From positions 1 through 64,000 of the forward strand of contig NZ_JAFFPZ010000001.1 of NCBI RefSeq assembly GCF_016918505.1: a DNA stretch of 64,000 bases, given 5' to 3'. Each line of letters begins with the position of its first letter. The stretch's first letter is position 1. Shown here piece by piece: positions 48,478-57,449 of this stretch. The notes beneath the pieces are model-generated. The model searched no databases. It was not told where the DNA came from and saw nothing but the letters and a program-made list of their open reading frames with translations. This stretch comes from Desulforhopalus vacuolatus (GTDB lineage Bacteria > Desulfobacterota > Desulfobulbia > Desulfobulbales > Desulfocapsaceae). A program made the position numbers and the translations under genes.

Positions 48478-50809
48478 ACTCCCTGAAATCTCCATAAAAC
48501 CAGTTGTCAAAGACCGCGTCTTCCAGTCCTGCATCACGAAAGATTCCATGATTGGTAAAGGTCTCAAAACCCTGCAGTTCTTTCCGCCATTTCTGTTGAA
48601 AAAGAACTTTCTTCTGCATTCTTTTCCGCAGTGTACTCTGTTTTCTTTCAGTTTTTTCCCGCAGTACAATTTTCGCATCAGGCATATAGAGACAAGCAAA
48701 CCCCTCTCCGTGCAGCCGCATGCCAAGATCCGCAAAGGCCACAACAGGCCACTCCTCTCTGTCAGAAAATTCCCCCGCCCTGATAAAGCAGTCCGCCCGC
48801 ACCATCAGCAGTTCCGGTACGGGCAGGAACATATCCTGCGGGAAATGGCCATTTATATGCAGGGGATGACTCTGCAAAAAATTGATAAAGGCCTCTATCG
48901 AAGAATCCTTAAGAGCAGGAAGCAGCATCGATTCGGGCTGTCCCTCCACCAAACAGCGCCCACAGACTGCGGCGACATTGTCATTGTAAAAGGATCCCAG
49001 CAATCTTTCGATCCAGTCAGAGGAGAGTGAGAGAAAAGGTAACGTAACAAAAGCCAGATACTCCGCACACTCCTCTCGTCGAGAGAGCACGGCATGCTGT
49101 ATGGCATCGATCCAGCCACTGTTATCCGGAACTACAAAGAGGGTTGCTGTACTCCCGGAGAAGAAATCTTCTGCTGCCACAGCAACCTGCTGCGGTACGA
49201 CAAGAATCAGCTCATTGTCACCCCGACTCTCTTCGAGCAGCCGGGCAGCCTTGACAACCTCCTCTGTACCTTCGGGGAAAAAGGCGAAAAGCTGCACCTT
49301 CCCGCTAGGACGGCCGGTAATGCGGTAGTAGAAGTTATGATCTCCATACTCTGCCTCACCGACGATACCGCGTCGCTGCAGGGCATCTGCCAGAGCTGCT
49401 CTGCCCGCCTCGCCAGCATAATTTTTCTCACTGTGGTTGATGGAGGTAGAGCTGTCGGAAGCACGCCAGTGGTAGAGAATCTCTGGAATGTGATACGGCG
49501 TACTCAGTTCGCTGAGCTTAAGCATCAGATCATAATCCTGAGCACCATCAAATCGGCTGTCGAGACCACCCGCCTGCTCAAAAAGCTGCCGGGACACTGC
49601 TACGGGATGAACAATGTAATTATGGCAAAGAAGCAGACGCGGATTGTAATCAGGTTTACGGAAGATGGAAAAACGCGAGGCATCATCTCCGATAAGATCC
49701 TCATCGCTGTAGATGAAATCTGCCCTGCTTTCTCCAATGGCGATCGCTATTTTGAGGAGTGCATCCGGACTCAGTTCATCATCGTTGTCGAGAAAAAGGA
49801 GCCATTCACCGGTGGCAGACAACTCGGCAGCGTTGGTAGCTGCAGAGATTCCGCCATTTTCCTCGCAGAAATGCACCCTGATGCGAGAGTCTTCTGCGGC
49901 AAAGTTCTCCAGCAGACAATGCACCTCAGAATCACCACTGCCATCATCCACGATGCAAAGCTCCCAGTCCGGGTATGCCTGATAGAGTACCGAACGGATA
50001 CAGTTGTTCAAATAGTGCAGATTGGGTTTGAATACCGGCACAAGAACGGAAATCTGCGGCCGTCGCTCAAGGCGGCGAACCTGCCGGTCGGTTACCACAC
50101 CGTCATGTACTCCATGGCTGAGATAGTGGAGCAGCCCCTGCGGGTAAAATTCCTGCTCAAAGTGAGGTGAAGGGGCGGCCGAGATCCGCTCGGTCGCGAG
50201 ACAGCAAATATAGTGGGAGATCGGATCTTCCTGCGCCCGCTGACGCTGTTCCTGCGACAATCCGGCAAGGTAAAACTGCGGATCAAACACGGGGATCGGA
50301 GACTTTCCCTCCCTGGAGCCGTGGAGTTTATAATGCTCCAGCAGCGTTTCAGCAACTCTGGCGAGAAACGGCGTTTTGTCGAGATAGTACTCCTCGTCGA
50401 ACCAGGGGCCTGGCGATTCATCCGCTGTCAGTGTTGCCCCTTTAAGGGCAAAAGGTCCGGGAACAAGTCCAGCCTCTTTTCCCTTGAGCAGATAGTGCAC
50501 CAGCGGATTTTCTTCCAGTCCGTCTGGAAAGTAACGCAGCAGATACCAGGCTGTATCGAATGCGGGAGTCGGCGAGGGCAGGAGTGTCCACCCCTTCTCC
50601 CGTAATTCATAACTGCGCAAAAAGTCATCTCCACTCATACGGGCAAACTTCCGTAATAACTTCGACCACGCCAGCGTTGCCGGGGCACCGTTACTCCGGG
50701 AAAGGAAAGCTGGTATATAAATGCCCGCACGATGGATAATTCGACAGTTCCGGCTGGTAAGCAGAGTAAGAACCTTTGCTGCTCCCGGTCGCAGATTCTT
50801 AAAGTGCAT
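48476..50809 (-). CDS. Large GT2-family glycosyltransferase with N-terminal repeat region
   Basis: This 777-residue protein has an N-terminal part (about 60-220) with repeated units of the type FDxxWYL...NPLVHYLLKGKEAGLVP (also FDEEYYL, FDPQFYL, FEQEFYP), seen in polysaccharide-linked glycosyltransferases. A GT2 (GT-A) domain follows: ISVLVPVFKPNLHYLNNCIR, ELCIVDDGSGDSEV, GEWLLFLDNDDELSPDALLK (DxD-like), GGLDSRFDGAQDYDLMLKLS. The C-terminal ~250 residues have another partial glycosyltransferase-like region. It has no membrane helix. Start MHFKNLR follows GGAGGGAACA and overlaps the end of glgC by 11 bases. A surface-polysaccharide role is likely. Confidence 0.87.
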   Translation of the reverse strand: MHFKNLRPGAAKVLTLLTSRNCRIIHRAGIYIPAFLSRSNGAPATLAWSKLLRKFARMSGDDFLRSYELREKGWTLLPSPTPAFDTAWYLLRYFPDGLEENPLVHYLLKGKEAGLVPGPFALKGATLTADESPGPWFDEEYYLDKTPFLARVAETLLEHYKLHGSREGKSPIPVFDPQFYLAGLSQEQRQRAQEDPISHYICCLATERISAAPSPHFEQEFYPQGLLHYLSHGVHDGVVTDRQVRRLERRPQISVLVPVFKPNLHYLNNCIRSVLYQAYPDWELCIVDDGSGDSEVHCLLENFAAEDSRIRVHFCEENGGISAATNAAELSATGEWLLFLDNDDELSPDALLKIAIAIGESRADFIYSDEDLIGDDASRFSIFRKPDYNPRLLLCHNYIVHPVAVSRQLFEQAGGLDSRFDGAQDYDLMLKLSELSTPYHIPEILYHWRASDSSTSINHSEKNYAGEAGRAALADALQRRGIVGEAEYGDHNFYYRITGRPSGKVQLFAFFPEGTEEVVKAARLLEESRGDNELILVVPQQVAVAAEDFFSGSTATLFVVPDNSGWIDAIQHAVLSRREECAEYLAFVTLPFLSLSSDWIERLLGSFYNDNVAAVCGRCLVEGQPESMLLPALKDSSIEAFINFLQSHPLHINGHFPQDMFLPVPELLMVRADCFIRAGEFSDREEWPVVAFADLGMRLHGEGFACLYMPDAKIVLREKTERKQSTLRKRMQKKVLFQQKWRKELQGFETFTNHGIFRDAGLEDAVFDNWFYGDFRE

Positions 50810-52043
50810 TGTTCCCTCCAGGCCGCCAGCCATCGGGAAGCTCGACTCCACGTGGAATAACAATGATCCCGTCGTGGATCGAATAAAGGTCGTAATCCCC
50901 CTCTTCCAGTCCCCTGGGAGAAATGATCACGCCATTTCCTATACGGCAGTTTTTATCAATAATGGCGTTTTCGATACGGCAGTTCCGGCCTACACCGGGA
51001 GGAATAGCATTCCCGAAGAAATCCTCTTCAAAGTAATCACCCCCGAGCAGGACCGAATTGCTGATCTTTGCCCCCCCCCGCACCACAATCCGCAGCCCGA
51101 TCACCGAATTTTTAATCTCCGCGTTGTATACCTGACAGCCCTCCGAAAGAATTACCCTGTCCAGAGTGGAGTTGATCACCTTCGCCGGAGGAAGAAACCG
51201 CGGACGGGTAAAAATGCGGTTGTCATTGACATAAAAAGAGAAGGGAGGATTCTCCTGGCAGAGCTCAAGATTGGTGCGCCAGAAAGAGCGAATCGTACCA
51301 ATATCTTTCCAGTAATCGTTAAAAATATAGCTGCAGACACGGTGCGTATCCAGGGCATTCGGAATAATATCGCGCCCGAAGTCATTGTGAATCTCATCAA
51401 GCAACAGCTCTTTCAACGCCTCAAAGTTAAAGACATAAATTCCCATACTGGCAAGAAACTTCTGCGGATCATCCGGAGAGGCAAACTCACTGGTGAGCTC
51501 TTCCGGAGCAGGCTTTTCTATAAAGCGGTCAATAACGCTGTCCGTCCGGGCATGGAGAATACCAAAACCTGTGGCGTCCTCCGCTGCCACCGGAGTAGTA
51601 CAAACTGTGACATCCGCCGCACTGTAAATATGACTGCGGAGAAGAGTGCGGAAATCCATACGGAAAAGGTTATCCCCGGCGAGGATGATGACATACTCGG
51701 GCTTTGAACGAAGAAAATGCACCATGGTCTGACGTACGGCATCCGCCGTTCCCTGGAACCAGTCACCGGACTCCGGGGTCTGTTCCGCCGCAAGCAGGTG
51801 AACAAATCCCTCGGAGAACTGGTCAAACTGATAGGTTGCCTGAACGTGTCTGTGCAGGGAGGCACTGTTATACTGGGTAAGGAGAAAAATACGAAAAATT
51901 TTACTGTTGATGCAGTTGCTGATGGGGATATCCACGAGGCGATATTTCCCGGCGAGGGGCACAGCCGGTTTGGCCCGGTTACGGGTCAACGGCTTCAGTC
52001 GACTCCCGGTTCCTCCTCCCAATATTACTGCAAGGACATTCAT
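50799..52043 (-). CDS. glgC: GlgC, glucose-1-phosphate adenylyltransferase
   Basis: This enzyme makes ADP-glucose from ATP and glucose-1-phosphate for glycogen. It has AVILGGGTGSRLKPLTRNRA with KPAVPLAGKYRLVDIPISNC (nucleotide-binding start), GTADAVRQ, FGILHARTDSVIDRFIEKP and DYWKDIGTIRSFW. The C-terminal left-handed beta-helix has hexapeptide-type repeats (VINSTLDRVILSEGCQVYNA). 414 residues is typical. It overlaps the glycosyltransferase gene, an unusual partner. A weak ribosome site precedes its ATG. Confidence 0.93.
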   Translation of the reverse strand: MNVLAVILGGGTGSRLKPLTRNRAKPAVPLAGKYRLVDIPISNCINSKIFRIFLLTQYNSASLHRHVQATYQFDQFSEGFVHLLAAEQTPESGDWFQGTADAVRQTMVHFLRSKPEYVIILAGDNLFRMDFRTLLRSHIYSAADVTVCTTPVAAEDATGFGILHARTDSVIDRFIEKPAPEELTSEFASPDDPQKFLASMGIYVFNFEALKELLLDEIHNDFGRDIIPNALDTHRVCSYIFNDYWKDIGTIRSFWRTNLELCQENPPFSFYVNDNRIFTRPRFLPPAKVINSTLDRVILSEGCQVYNAEIKNSVIGLRIVVRGGAKISNSVLLGGDYFEEDFFGNAIPPGVGRNCRIENAIIDKNCRIGNGVIISPRGLEEGDYDLYSIHDGIIVIPRGVELPDGWRPGGNNAL

Positions 52044-52500
52044 ATTCAGCTCGTCATAATAAGGTTGTCCAGCTGTTGGTGACGTCTCCCCTTCGAGGGG
52101 TACCAGTCTTCATTTTTCAAAAAATATCCCGTTTCCAGCAGGAACGCAAGAAGAGCAGAAAGTATTTCCCCCTCCGGCTAAAATCTTTCGTCAGGAAAAG
52201 CATTTTCGTTTATCACAGAACTGCATGATAACTCTCCTGAAAATTATCTTTACTCGAAGAGTGTTGCATACTATTTTAGTAATTTCTCAAAAACTCGTAA
52301 AAAATAGCTTTTTTAAATCAAACAGGGAACTGCTGTTGTTATCTTTACTTTTCGCGTTCTTCGCGTCCTTCGCGGTAAAATTCCTTGTCTTTTTCCATAT
52401 TTTTTTGAGAAGTTACCTGTTTTTAAAGAGAAAATATCCGAGTGGAACAGTGCACACGTGTGAGAACCTCTCCCGAGAATGACATCACTGATGGGTACCT
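52044..52500. other. AT-rich gap between divergent glgC and the acyltransferase gene
   Basis: No gene is seen. It must hold the promoters of the two divergent genes; no consensus box is clear. It contains CGCGTTCTTCGCGTCCTTCG CGGTAAA at about 52349-52378, a C/T-rich phrase of the kind that recurs in many genomes as a dispersed remnant. Confidence 0.4.
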
Positions 52501-54222
52501 ATGTTTACTGTTGACGAGATACTTGAACGGCACTACCCGGCCCTGAAAAAAAAGCCCCTGCTCTCATCGGTTCTCCGTCCTCTGTTACGTCATATTCTCC
52601 GCGAGAAGGTGTTTACCTCTTTCGCCCGTGACTTTCCCTGGTTGCAGGGCATCGAATTTGTAGAGGGCGTACTTGACTACTTCGATTTCAGTTATTCTGT
52701 GGATAACCGTCAACGGGAGAATATCCCCGCCTCAGGCAAAGTGGTCATCATTGCCAACCATCCCATCGGTTCTCTGGATGGCCTCGCTCTGCTGCAGTTT
52801 ATTTTTGAAATTCGTACCGATGTGAAGATTGTCGCCAATAACATGCTGATGGCCCTGCACCCGTTACGTCCCATGCTGCTGCCTGTCGACAACATGCATG
52901 GCAAAAGCCGTAAAGAAGCACTGCAGAATATATCTGACCATCTTAACAACAACCACGCAGTAATTTTTTTCCCCGCAGGTGAAGTTTCCCGGCTGCAAAT
53001 CCGGGGTATTATTGACAGCCACTGGCACAGCGGTTTCCTCAAGTTTGCCACCCAAACTCACAGTCCCATCCTGCCGATTCATATTGCCGGCCATAACTCA
53101 GCCCTTTTCTATGCCACGTCTGTAATCGCAAAACCCCTCTCCACCCTGATGCTGGCGGGTGAGATGATCAAACAGCGCAACAAGCGGATCAAACTGACCA
53201 TTGGCGCCATTATCTCAGACAAGACACTCTCCTCTTTCGACCTGCCCCGTGCTGAGGTATGCGAACTGCTGCGCAAACACCTCTATCGCATTGGTCGCAA
53301 CGCTAAAGGAATCCTGAAGACAGAGAATGCTGTGGCGAGGGGAGAAAGAAAAGCGGAAATAAAGGATGCCATCGGCGACAGTGAAATGCTTGGGTGTACT
53401 CCAGATGGGAAAAAGGTCTATCTTTTCCAGCCGAATGGGCCTTCCCCGCTGATGCGGGAGGTGGGACGCCTGCGGGAGGAGACCTTTCGCGCGATAGGTG
53501 AAGGAACCGGAATGCGCCGAGATATCGATAAATTTGATCAGTACTACCAGCACATCATCCTCTGGGATGAAAATGACCTTGAAATTGCCGGGGCCTATCG
53601 TTTTGCCAACGCGGCGGAGGTACGCCGGGAGCGGGGAATCAAGGAACTCTACAGCGCCACTCTCTTCAAATATGAGGAGAAACACTCCTGGTTTCTTGAT
53701 TCGGGGGTGGAACTCGGCCGCAGTTTTGTGCAGCAGCGCTACTGGGGAAAACGCAGCCTCGACTACCTCTGGTATGGTATCGGTGCCTGGCTGCGTAAAA
53801 ACCGGCAGGCACGCTATCTCTTTGGTACGGTGAGCATTTCCAACTCCATGCCGGTGCTGGCCCGCGACCTGATGGTTTATTTCTATTGCCTTTATTTTAA
53901 AGATTCGGCGGAAGAACGCTGCTCAAGAACCCCCTTCCGCTACAAAGCCGATATGGCCATACTGGAGAAGGAATTTATCGGCGGCAACTACCGTGCCGAC
54001 TTCACCCGTCTCAAGGCTCTGCTTGCCAATCTCGGCACCGCCGTTCCACCACTTTACAAGCAGTACACCGAACTGTGCGACCCTGGCGGGGCACTTTTTC
54101 TCGACTTCAACGTTGATCCTGATTTCGGGAACTGCGTTGACGGTCTCGTGATCATTGATACTGAGCACATTAAAAAGAAAAAGAAAAAACGCTATATTGA
54201 GGATTCAACCTTCCTGCAATAA
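52501..54222 (+). CDS. Bifunctional acyltransferase, OlsF-like (ornithine lipid synthase type)
   Basis: This 573-residue protein has two acyltransferase parts. The first (about 60-280) is a PlsC-type O-acyltransferase with the motif NHPIGSLDGLAL (NHx4-5D), then FFPAGEVSRL and ILPIHIAGHNSALFY. The second (about 300-560) is a GNAT-like acyl-homoserine-lactone-synthase/OlsB-type domain: REVGRLREETFRAIGEGTGM, DIDKFDQYYQHIILWDEND, IAGAYRFANA and SWFLDSGVELGRSFVQQRYW. OlsF proteins join these two activities to make ornithine lipids. The C-terminus is Lys-rich. A hemolysin-like annotation is common for relatives. Substrate identity is inferred. Confidence 0.82.
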   Translation: MFTVDEILERHYPALKKKPLLSSVLRPLLRHILREKVFTSFARDFPWLQGIEFVEGVLDYFDFSYSVDNRQRENIPASGKVVIIANHPIGSLDGLALLQFIFEIRTDVKIVANNMLMALHPLRPMLLPVDNMHGKSRKEALQNISDHLNNNHAVIFFPAGEVSRLQIRGIIDSHWHSGFLKFATQTHSPILPIHIAGHNSALFYATSVIAKPLSTLMLAGEMIKQRNKRIKLTIGAIISDKTLSSFDLPRAEVCELLRKHLYRIGRNAKGILKTENAVARGERKAEIKDAIGDSEMLGCTPDGKKVYLFQPNGPSPLMREVGRLREETFRAIGEGTGMRRDIDKFDQYYQHIILWDENDLEIAGAYRFANAAEVRRERGIKELYSATLFKYEEKHSWFLDSGVELGRSFVQQRYWGKRSLDYLWYGIGAWLRKNRQARYLFGTVSISNSMPVLARDLMVYFYCLYFKDSAEERCSRTPFRYKADMAILEKEFIGGNYRADFTRLKALLANLGTAVPPLYKQYTELCDPGGALFLDFNVDPDFGNCVDGLVIIDTEHIKKKKKKRYIEDSTFLQ

Positions 54223-54341
54223 TTTCTGCAACCAACTTCCCTTACAGCTCCAGACAGCAATCTTTGCCGGAAACCGAAAAAGAAGATCCCAGAAATCCTT
54301 TTTCGAGGTTCCCTCCACCATTATTCTGTTATAGTGCGCCC

Positions 54342-55949
54342 ATGAAAAATCAATTAAAACTGTCCGACATCATAAATTTGGAATACCTCTTTCATGAAGA
54401 CAGGGAGAAAGCCCCTGCCGCTCTGCACAAGAGAGATCGCGAGATCTGCCTTGCCCTCGAAAAGGAGCAGACGAAGGTTTTTTCCCTTTCACAGACGGCG
54501 AAACTCTCCGGCTGGATTCAGGCCCGGATACAACAGGAATTTCCCGCTGCCGACAGCCGCAACCCTGGTGAAATCTTTGACGACACAGTACGCTTTGCCT
54601 CCCTCGCAGTAATTATACTGGGTGTTCTCTTCGGGGCACTGGCCGGACTTGCCTTTTTTTCCTATACGGGCAAAACACCGGTAAACGTCTTTCAGTTCCT
54701 GCTCCTTTTCATCGGTACCCAGCTGCTGCTGATTCTACTGCGGTTCTCCTCTTCTCTGCTGCGCAGGCTACTTCCACAGTTCCGTCTGCCCGGGTTTTAC
54801 AGTCTGCTGCTGGAGCGCAGTTTCAGCACCTGCAGCAGCTGGCTGCGCCGGGGCTGGCTATCACGCATGAGCGCCGGGCGTCAGAACAGTATCAATCAGG
54901 CCTTCGCCCTCGCCCGGGTGAAGAGTGGACGCTATGGCCACCTCTTCTATTGGCTTTTTTTCTGTCTCACCCAACTTTTCGGCTTCACCTTCAATATTGT
55001 TCTGCTCACCGTCACCCTGATCAAGATTACCACCAGCGACCTCGCCTTCGGCTGGCAGTCCACCATCCAGTTCAGTGATACAGCAGTCCATGCTATTGTG
55101 CAGACCCTTGCCCTGCCCTGGTCCTGGCTGCTCGGCAGCAACGCTGCTCCGGGCCTTGAGGCAATTGCCGGCAGCCGCATCATCCTCAAAGATAATATCT
55201 ACCACCTCGTCACCGCTGACCTCACTTCGTGGTGGCCGTTCCTCGTAATGTGCCTCCTCGTTTATGGCGTACTCACCCGTTTCGCCTTTCTCTTCTTCGG
55301 CAAGTGGCGGAACAATACTGCACTGGCCCATCTGCCGATCAACAGCCCCCAATGCAAAAGTCTTCTCCGCCGTATGGGAACCCCGCTGGTCACCACGCAG
55401 GCCCCGGCAGAAGCCCTGCGCGAAACGGTTTCCGGGAGAGAAACAAAACCAGATACCGGAACATCTCCCATATTCCATGCACCTGTGACTGTTGAACATG
55501 AGACACCGTCGAGATATCTCAGCGAGCAACTGGTGCTTGTCGGCATTGACCTCTACGAACAGCTCTCCAGCCCGCAAGACGAGATTACCGCCACATTAAC
55601 CGAATCGGGGTTTACCCCACTCGCCGTCCTGCCCTGCCAGAGTGGCTGGGAGGAGGATCAGCAGCTTTTGGAGCGCATCAAAAAGGAATGGTTGGAGAAA
55701 GAGGGCATCGTCATCATTCTTGAAGGATGGATGGTGCCGCTGGTTGATTTTCTCAGCTATCTGGGAGAAATTCGTGCGGCCATCCCTGGCGATATGGTTA
55801 TCTCCATCGCTCTTGTCGGCCGTCGCAGCGGGACCCTGTTCACACCGGTAACCCGCCGTGACTTCACCATCTGGAAACAAAAAGTGGAAGCGCTTGCCGA
55901 TCCTTATCTCCATCTTTTTCCCCTTATTGCACAGGAGAACGACGCATGA
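54342..55949 (+). CDS. DUF2868 membrane protein
   Basis: This 535-residue protein begins with a soluble N-terminal region, then has four or more hydrophobic helices: ASLAVIILGVLFGALAGLAF, FQFLLLFIGTQLLLILL, a pair around LFYWLFFCLTQLFGFTFNIV, and SWWPFLVMCLLVYGVLTRFA. A soluble C-terminal domain follows (LSEQLVLVGIDLYEQLSSP, GIVIILEGWMVPLVDFLSYL). This is the DUF2868 pattern, always found beside a DUF3482 GTPase in the genomes I know. It overlaps that gene by 4 bases (ATGA). The ATG chosen lacks a strong ribosome site; an upstream TTG frame has none either. Confidence 0.85.
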   Translation: MKNQLKLSDIINLEYLFHEDREKAPAALHKRDREICLALEKEQTKVFSLSQTAKLSGWIQARIQQEFPAADSRNPGEIFDDTVRFASLAVIILGVLFGALAGLAFFSYTGKTPVNVFQFLLLFIGTQLLLILLRFSSSLLRRLLPQFRLPGFYSLLLERSFSTCSSWLRRGWLSRMSAGRQNSINQAFALARVKSGRYGHLFYWLFFCLTQLFGFTFNIVLLTVTLIKITTSDLAFGWQSTIQFSDTAVHAIVQTLALPWSWLLGSNAAPGLEAIAGSRIILKDNIYHLVTADLTSWWPFLVMCLLVYGVLTRFAFLFFGKWRNNTALAHLPINSPQCKSLLRRMGTPLVTTQAPAEALRETVSGRETKPDTGTSPIFHAPVTVEHETPSRYLSEQLVLVGIDLYEQLSSPQDEITATLTESGFTPLAVLPCQSGWEEDQQLLERIKKEWLEKEGIVIILEGWMVPLVDFLSYLGEIRAAIPGDMVISIALVGRRSGTLFTPVTRRDFTIWKQKVEALADPYLHLFPLIAQENDA

Positions 55950-57346
55950 TTCCTGAATTTGCCATTATGGGCCACCCCAACGAGGGGAAGTCCTCTGTTC
56001 TCTCCACTCTCGCTGAGGACGATTCAGTACGCATCAGTGACACCCCCGGTGAGACCCGCGAATGCCGCACGTTTCCGGTAGTGATAGACAGCCGCGAAGT
56101 GCTGCGTTTTACCGATACTCCCGGCTTTCAGAACCCCGGCCGGGTGCTGGTGGAACTGCGCAGGATGGTCGAGACCGAGAGCGATCCGCTGGCAGCCTTC
56201 CGCACCTTTGCGCAGGAGATTCCCGAACTGCACGATGACCGGGAACTCCTCGCACCGGTCTCTGCGGGAGCAGGCATAATCTATGTGGTGGACGGTTCAC
56301 GGCCGGTCCGGCGGGTTGATCGTACCGAGATGGAAATTCTGCGCCTCACCGGTAAACCACGCATGGCGATCATCAACTGCAAGGATGGCGTCACTGAATA
56401 TCTTGAGGGGTGGAAGCTGGAGTTTCGGAAAAATTTCAACTCCAGCCGTATCTTTAATGCCCACCGCGCTTCCTGGGCAGAGCGTATCTCTTTACTTGAG
56501 GCACTGAAATCCATTGACCAGGACTGGCAGCCTGCCCTGGGCGAAGTGGTAAAAGCCTTCCGCCGGGACTGGGCAGAACGGAACGAACAGTCGGCTGCCA
56601 TTATTGTCGAGCTGCTCAGTACCTGCCTGCGTCTGGAAGTGAGTGGAAAAATTCTGGAAGAGAACCGGCTGGAGTCAACCCGGAAGAAACTGCTGGAAAA
56701 ATATGGCAGAAAGCTCACGGCCGAAGAACATCTGGCCCAATCCAGACTTCGCGCCCTCTACAAACATAACATCTTCAACTACCAGCTCCCTCCCCATTCC
56801 CTGCTGCACAGCGATATTCTTGATGAACGGAACTGGGAATTGCTCGGCCTGAGTAAATCACAACTGATGCTTACCGGTGCTCTTGGCGGAGCAGCAGCCG
56901 GTCTGGGGCTCGACGCCATGACTCTTGGCTCAAGCTTTGGTCTCTTTGCCACCGTCGGCGGGCTTCTCGGCGGTATCGGGGCAATATGGGGCAGTGAAAA
57001 CCTTGCAGGCCAAAAGAAAATTCTTGGCATTCCTCTGCCCTCTCTCGCCAGTGAACAACTGCAGATCGGCCCGGTAAAAGAGATAAACCTGCTTTTCATT
57101 CTGCTCAACCGCGCCCTGCTCTACTACCGTCATATCATCAACTGGGCACACGGCCGCCGCGACTATGAGAAGATGCAGGAGAATGGTGCTGATGAAAATT
57201 TCACGAGGGACTGGGGAAAGGAGCGCATGAGTGTCTGCCGCGATTTTTTCGCGGCTCATGGCGGATCAGAACAAAAATTGAAAGACGCGGAGGAAAAAAT
57301 GCGCAGACTGTTAGTAAAGGCGTTGACTGAGATTGGTGATCAGTGA
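55946..57346 (+). CDS. DUF3482 GTPase, partner of the DUF2868 protein
   Basis: This 466-residue GTPase of the Era/TrmE group has AIMGHPNEGKSSVLSTLAED (G1), DTPGETRECRTF and FTDTPGFQNPG (G3, DxPG), and NCKDGVTEYL (G4, NCKD where NKxD is usual). A C-terminal DUF3482 region has a Gly/Ala-rich hydrophobic hairpin (LTGALGGAAAGLGLDAMTLG, GLFATVGGLLGGIGAIWGSE) that can enter the membrane. It likely forms a membrane complex with the preceding protein; the cellular role is unknown. Confidence 0.88.
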   Translation: MIPEFAIMGHPNEGKSSVLSTLAEDDSVRISDTPGETRECRTFPVVIDSREVLRFTDTPGFQNPGRVLVELRRMVETESDPLAAFRTFAQEIPELHDDRELLAPVSAGAGIIYVVDGSRPVRRVDRTEMEILRLTGKPRMAIINCKDGVTEYLEGWKLEFRKNFNSSRIFNAHRASWAERISLLEALKSIDQDWQPALGEVVKAFRRDWAERNEQSAAIIVELLSTCLRLEVSGKILEENRLESTRKKLLEKYGRKLTAEEHLAQSRLRALYKHNIFNYQLPPHSLLHSDILDERNWELLGLSKSQLMLTGALGGAAAGLGLDAMTLGSSFGLFATVGGLLGGIGAIWGSENLAGQKKILGIPLPSLASEQLQIGPVKEINLLFILLNRALLYYRHIINWAHGRRDYEKMQENGADENFTRDWGKERMSVCRDFFAAHGGSEQKLKDAEEKMRRLLVKALTEIGDQ

Positions 57347-57390
57347 GGCGGGAACCGGACCACTGGTTTGTCCGACAATCCGATTGAAGA

Positions 57391-57419
57391 ACATTCCCTC
57401 TTATGGGAAGAGGGAATGT
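57391..57419. terminator. Hairpin between convergent DUF3482 and DUF748 genes
   Basis: A 12-bp perfect stem ACATTCCCTCTT/AAGAGGGAATGT closes a 5-base loop. It has no U-run. The bases after it (57420-57446, AACGAAATACAAGGTTTTTC AAGATCCCC) are a family B end relic that reaches the DUF748 stop. Confidence 0.5.
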
Positions 57420-57449
57420 GAACGAAATACAAGGTTTTTCAAGATCCCC

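Noticed and set aside
49094-51707. Long plus-strand frames (358 and 328 codons) opposite the glycosyltransferase and glgC genes
   Set aside because: They are antisense shadows of strong family matches; their translations are rich in Arg, Gln and Cys and match no fold.
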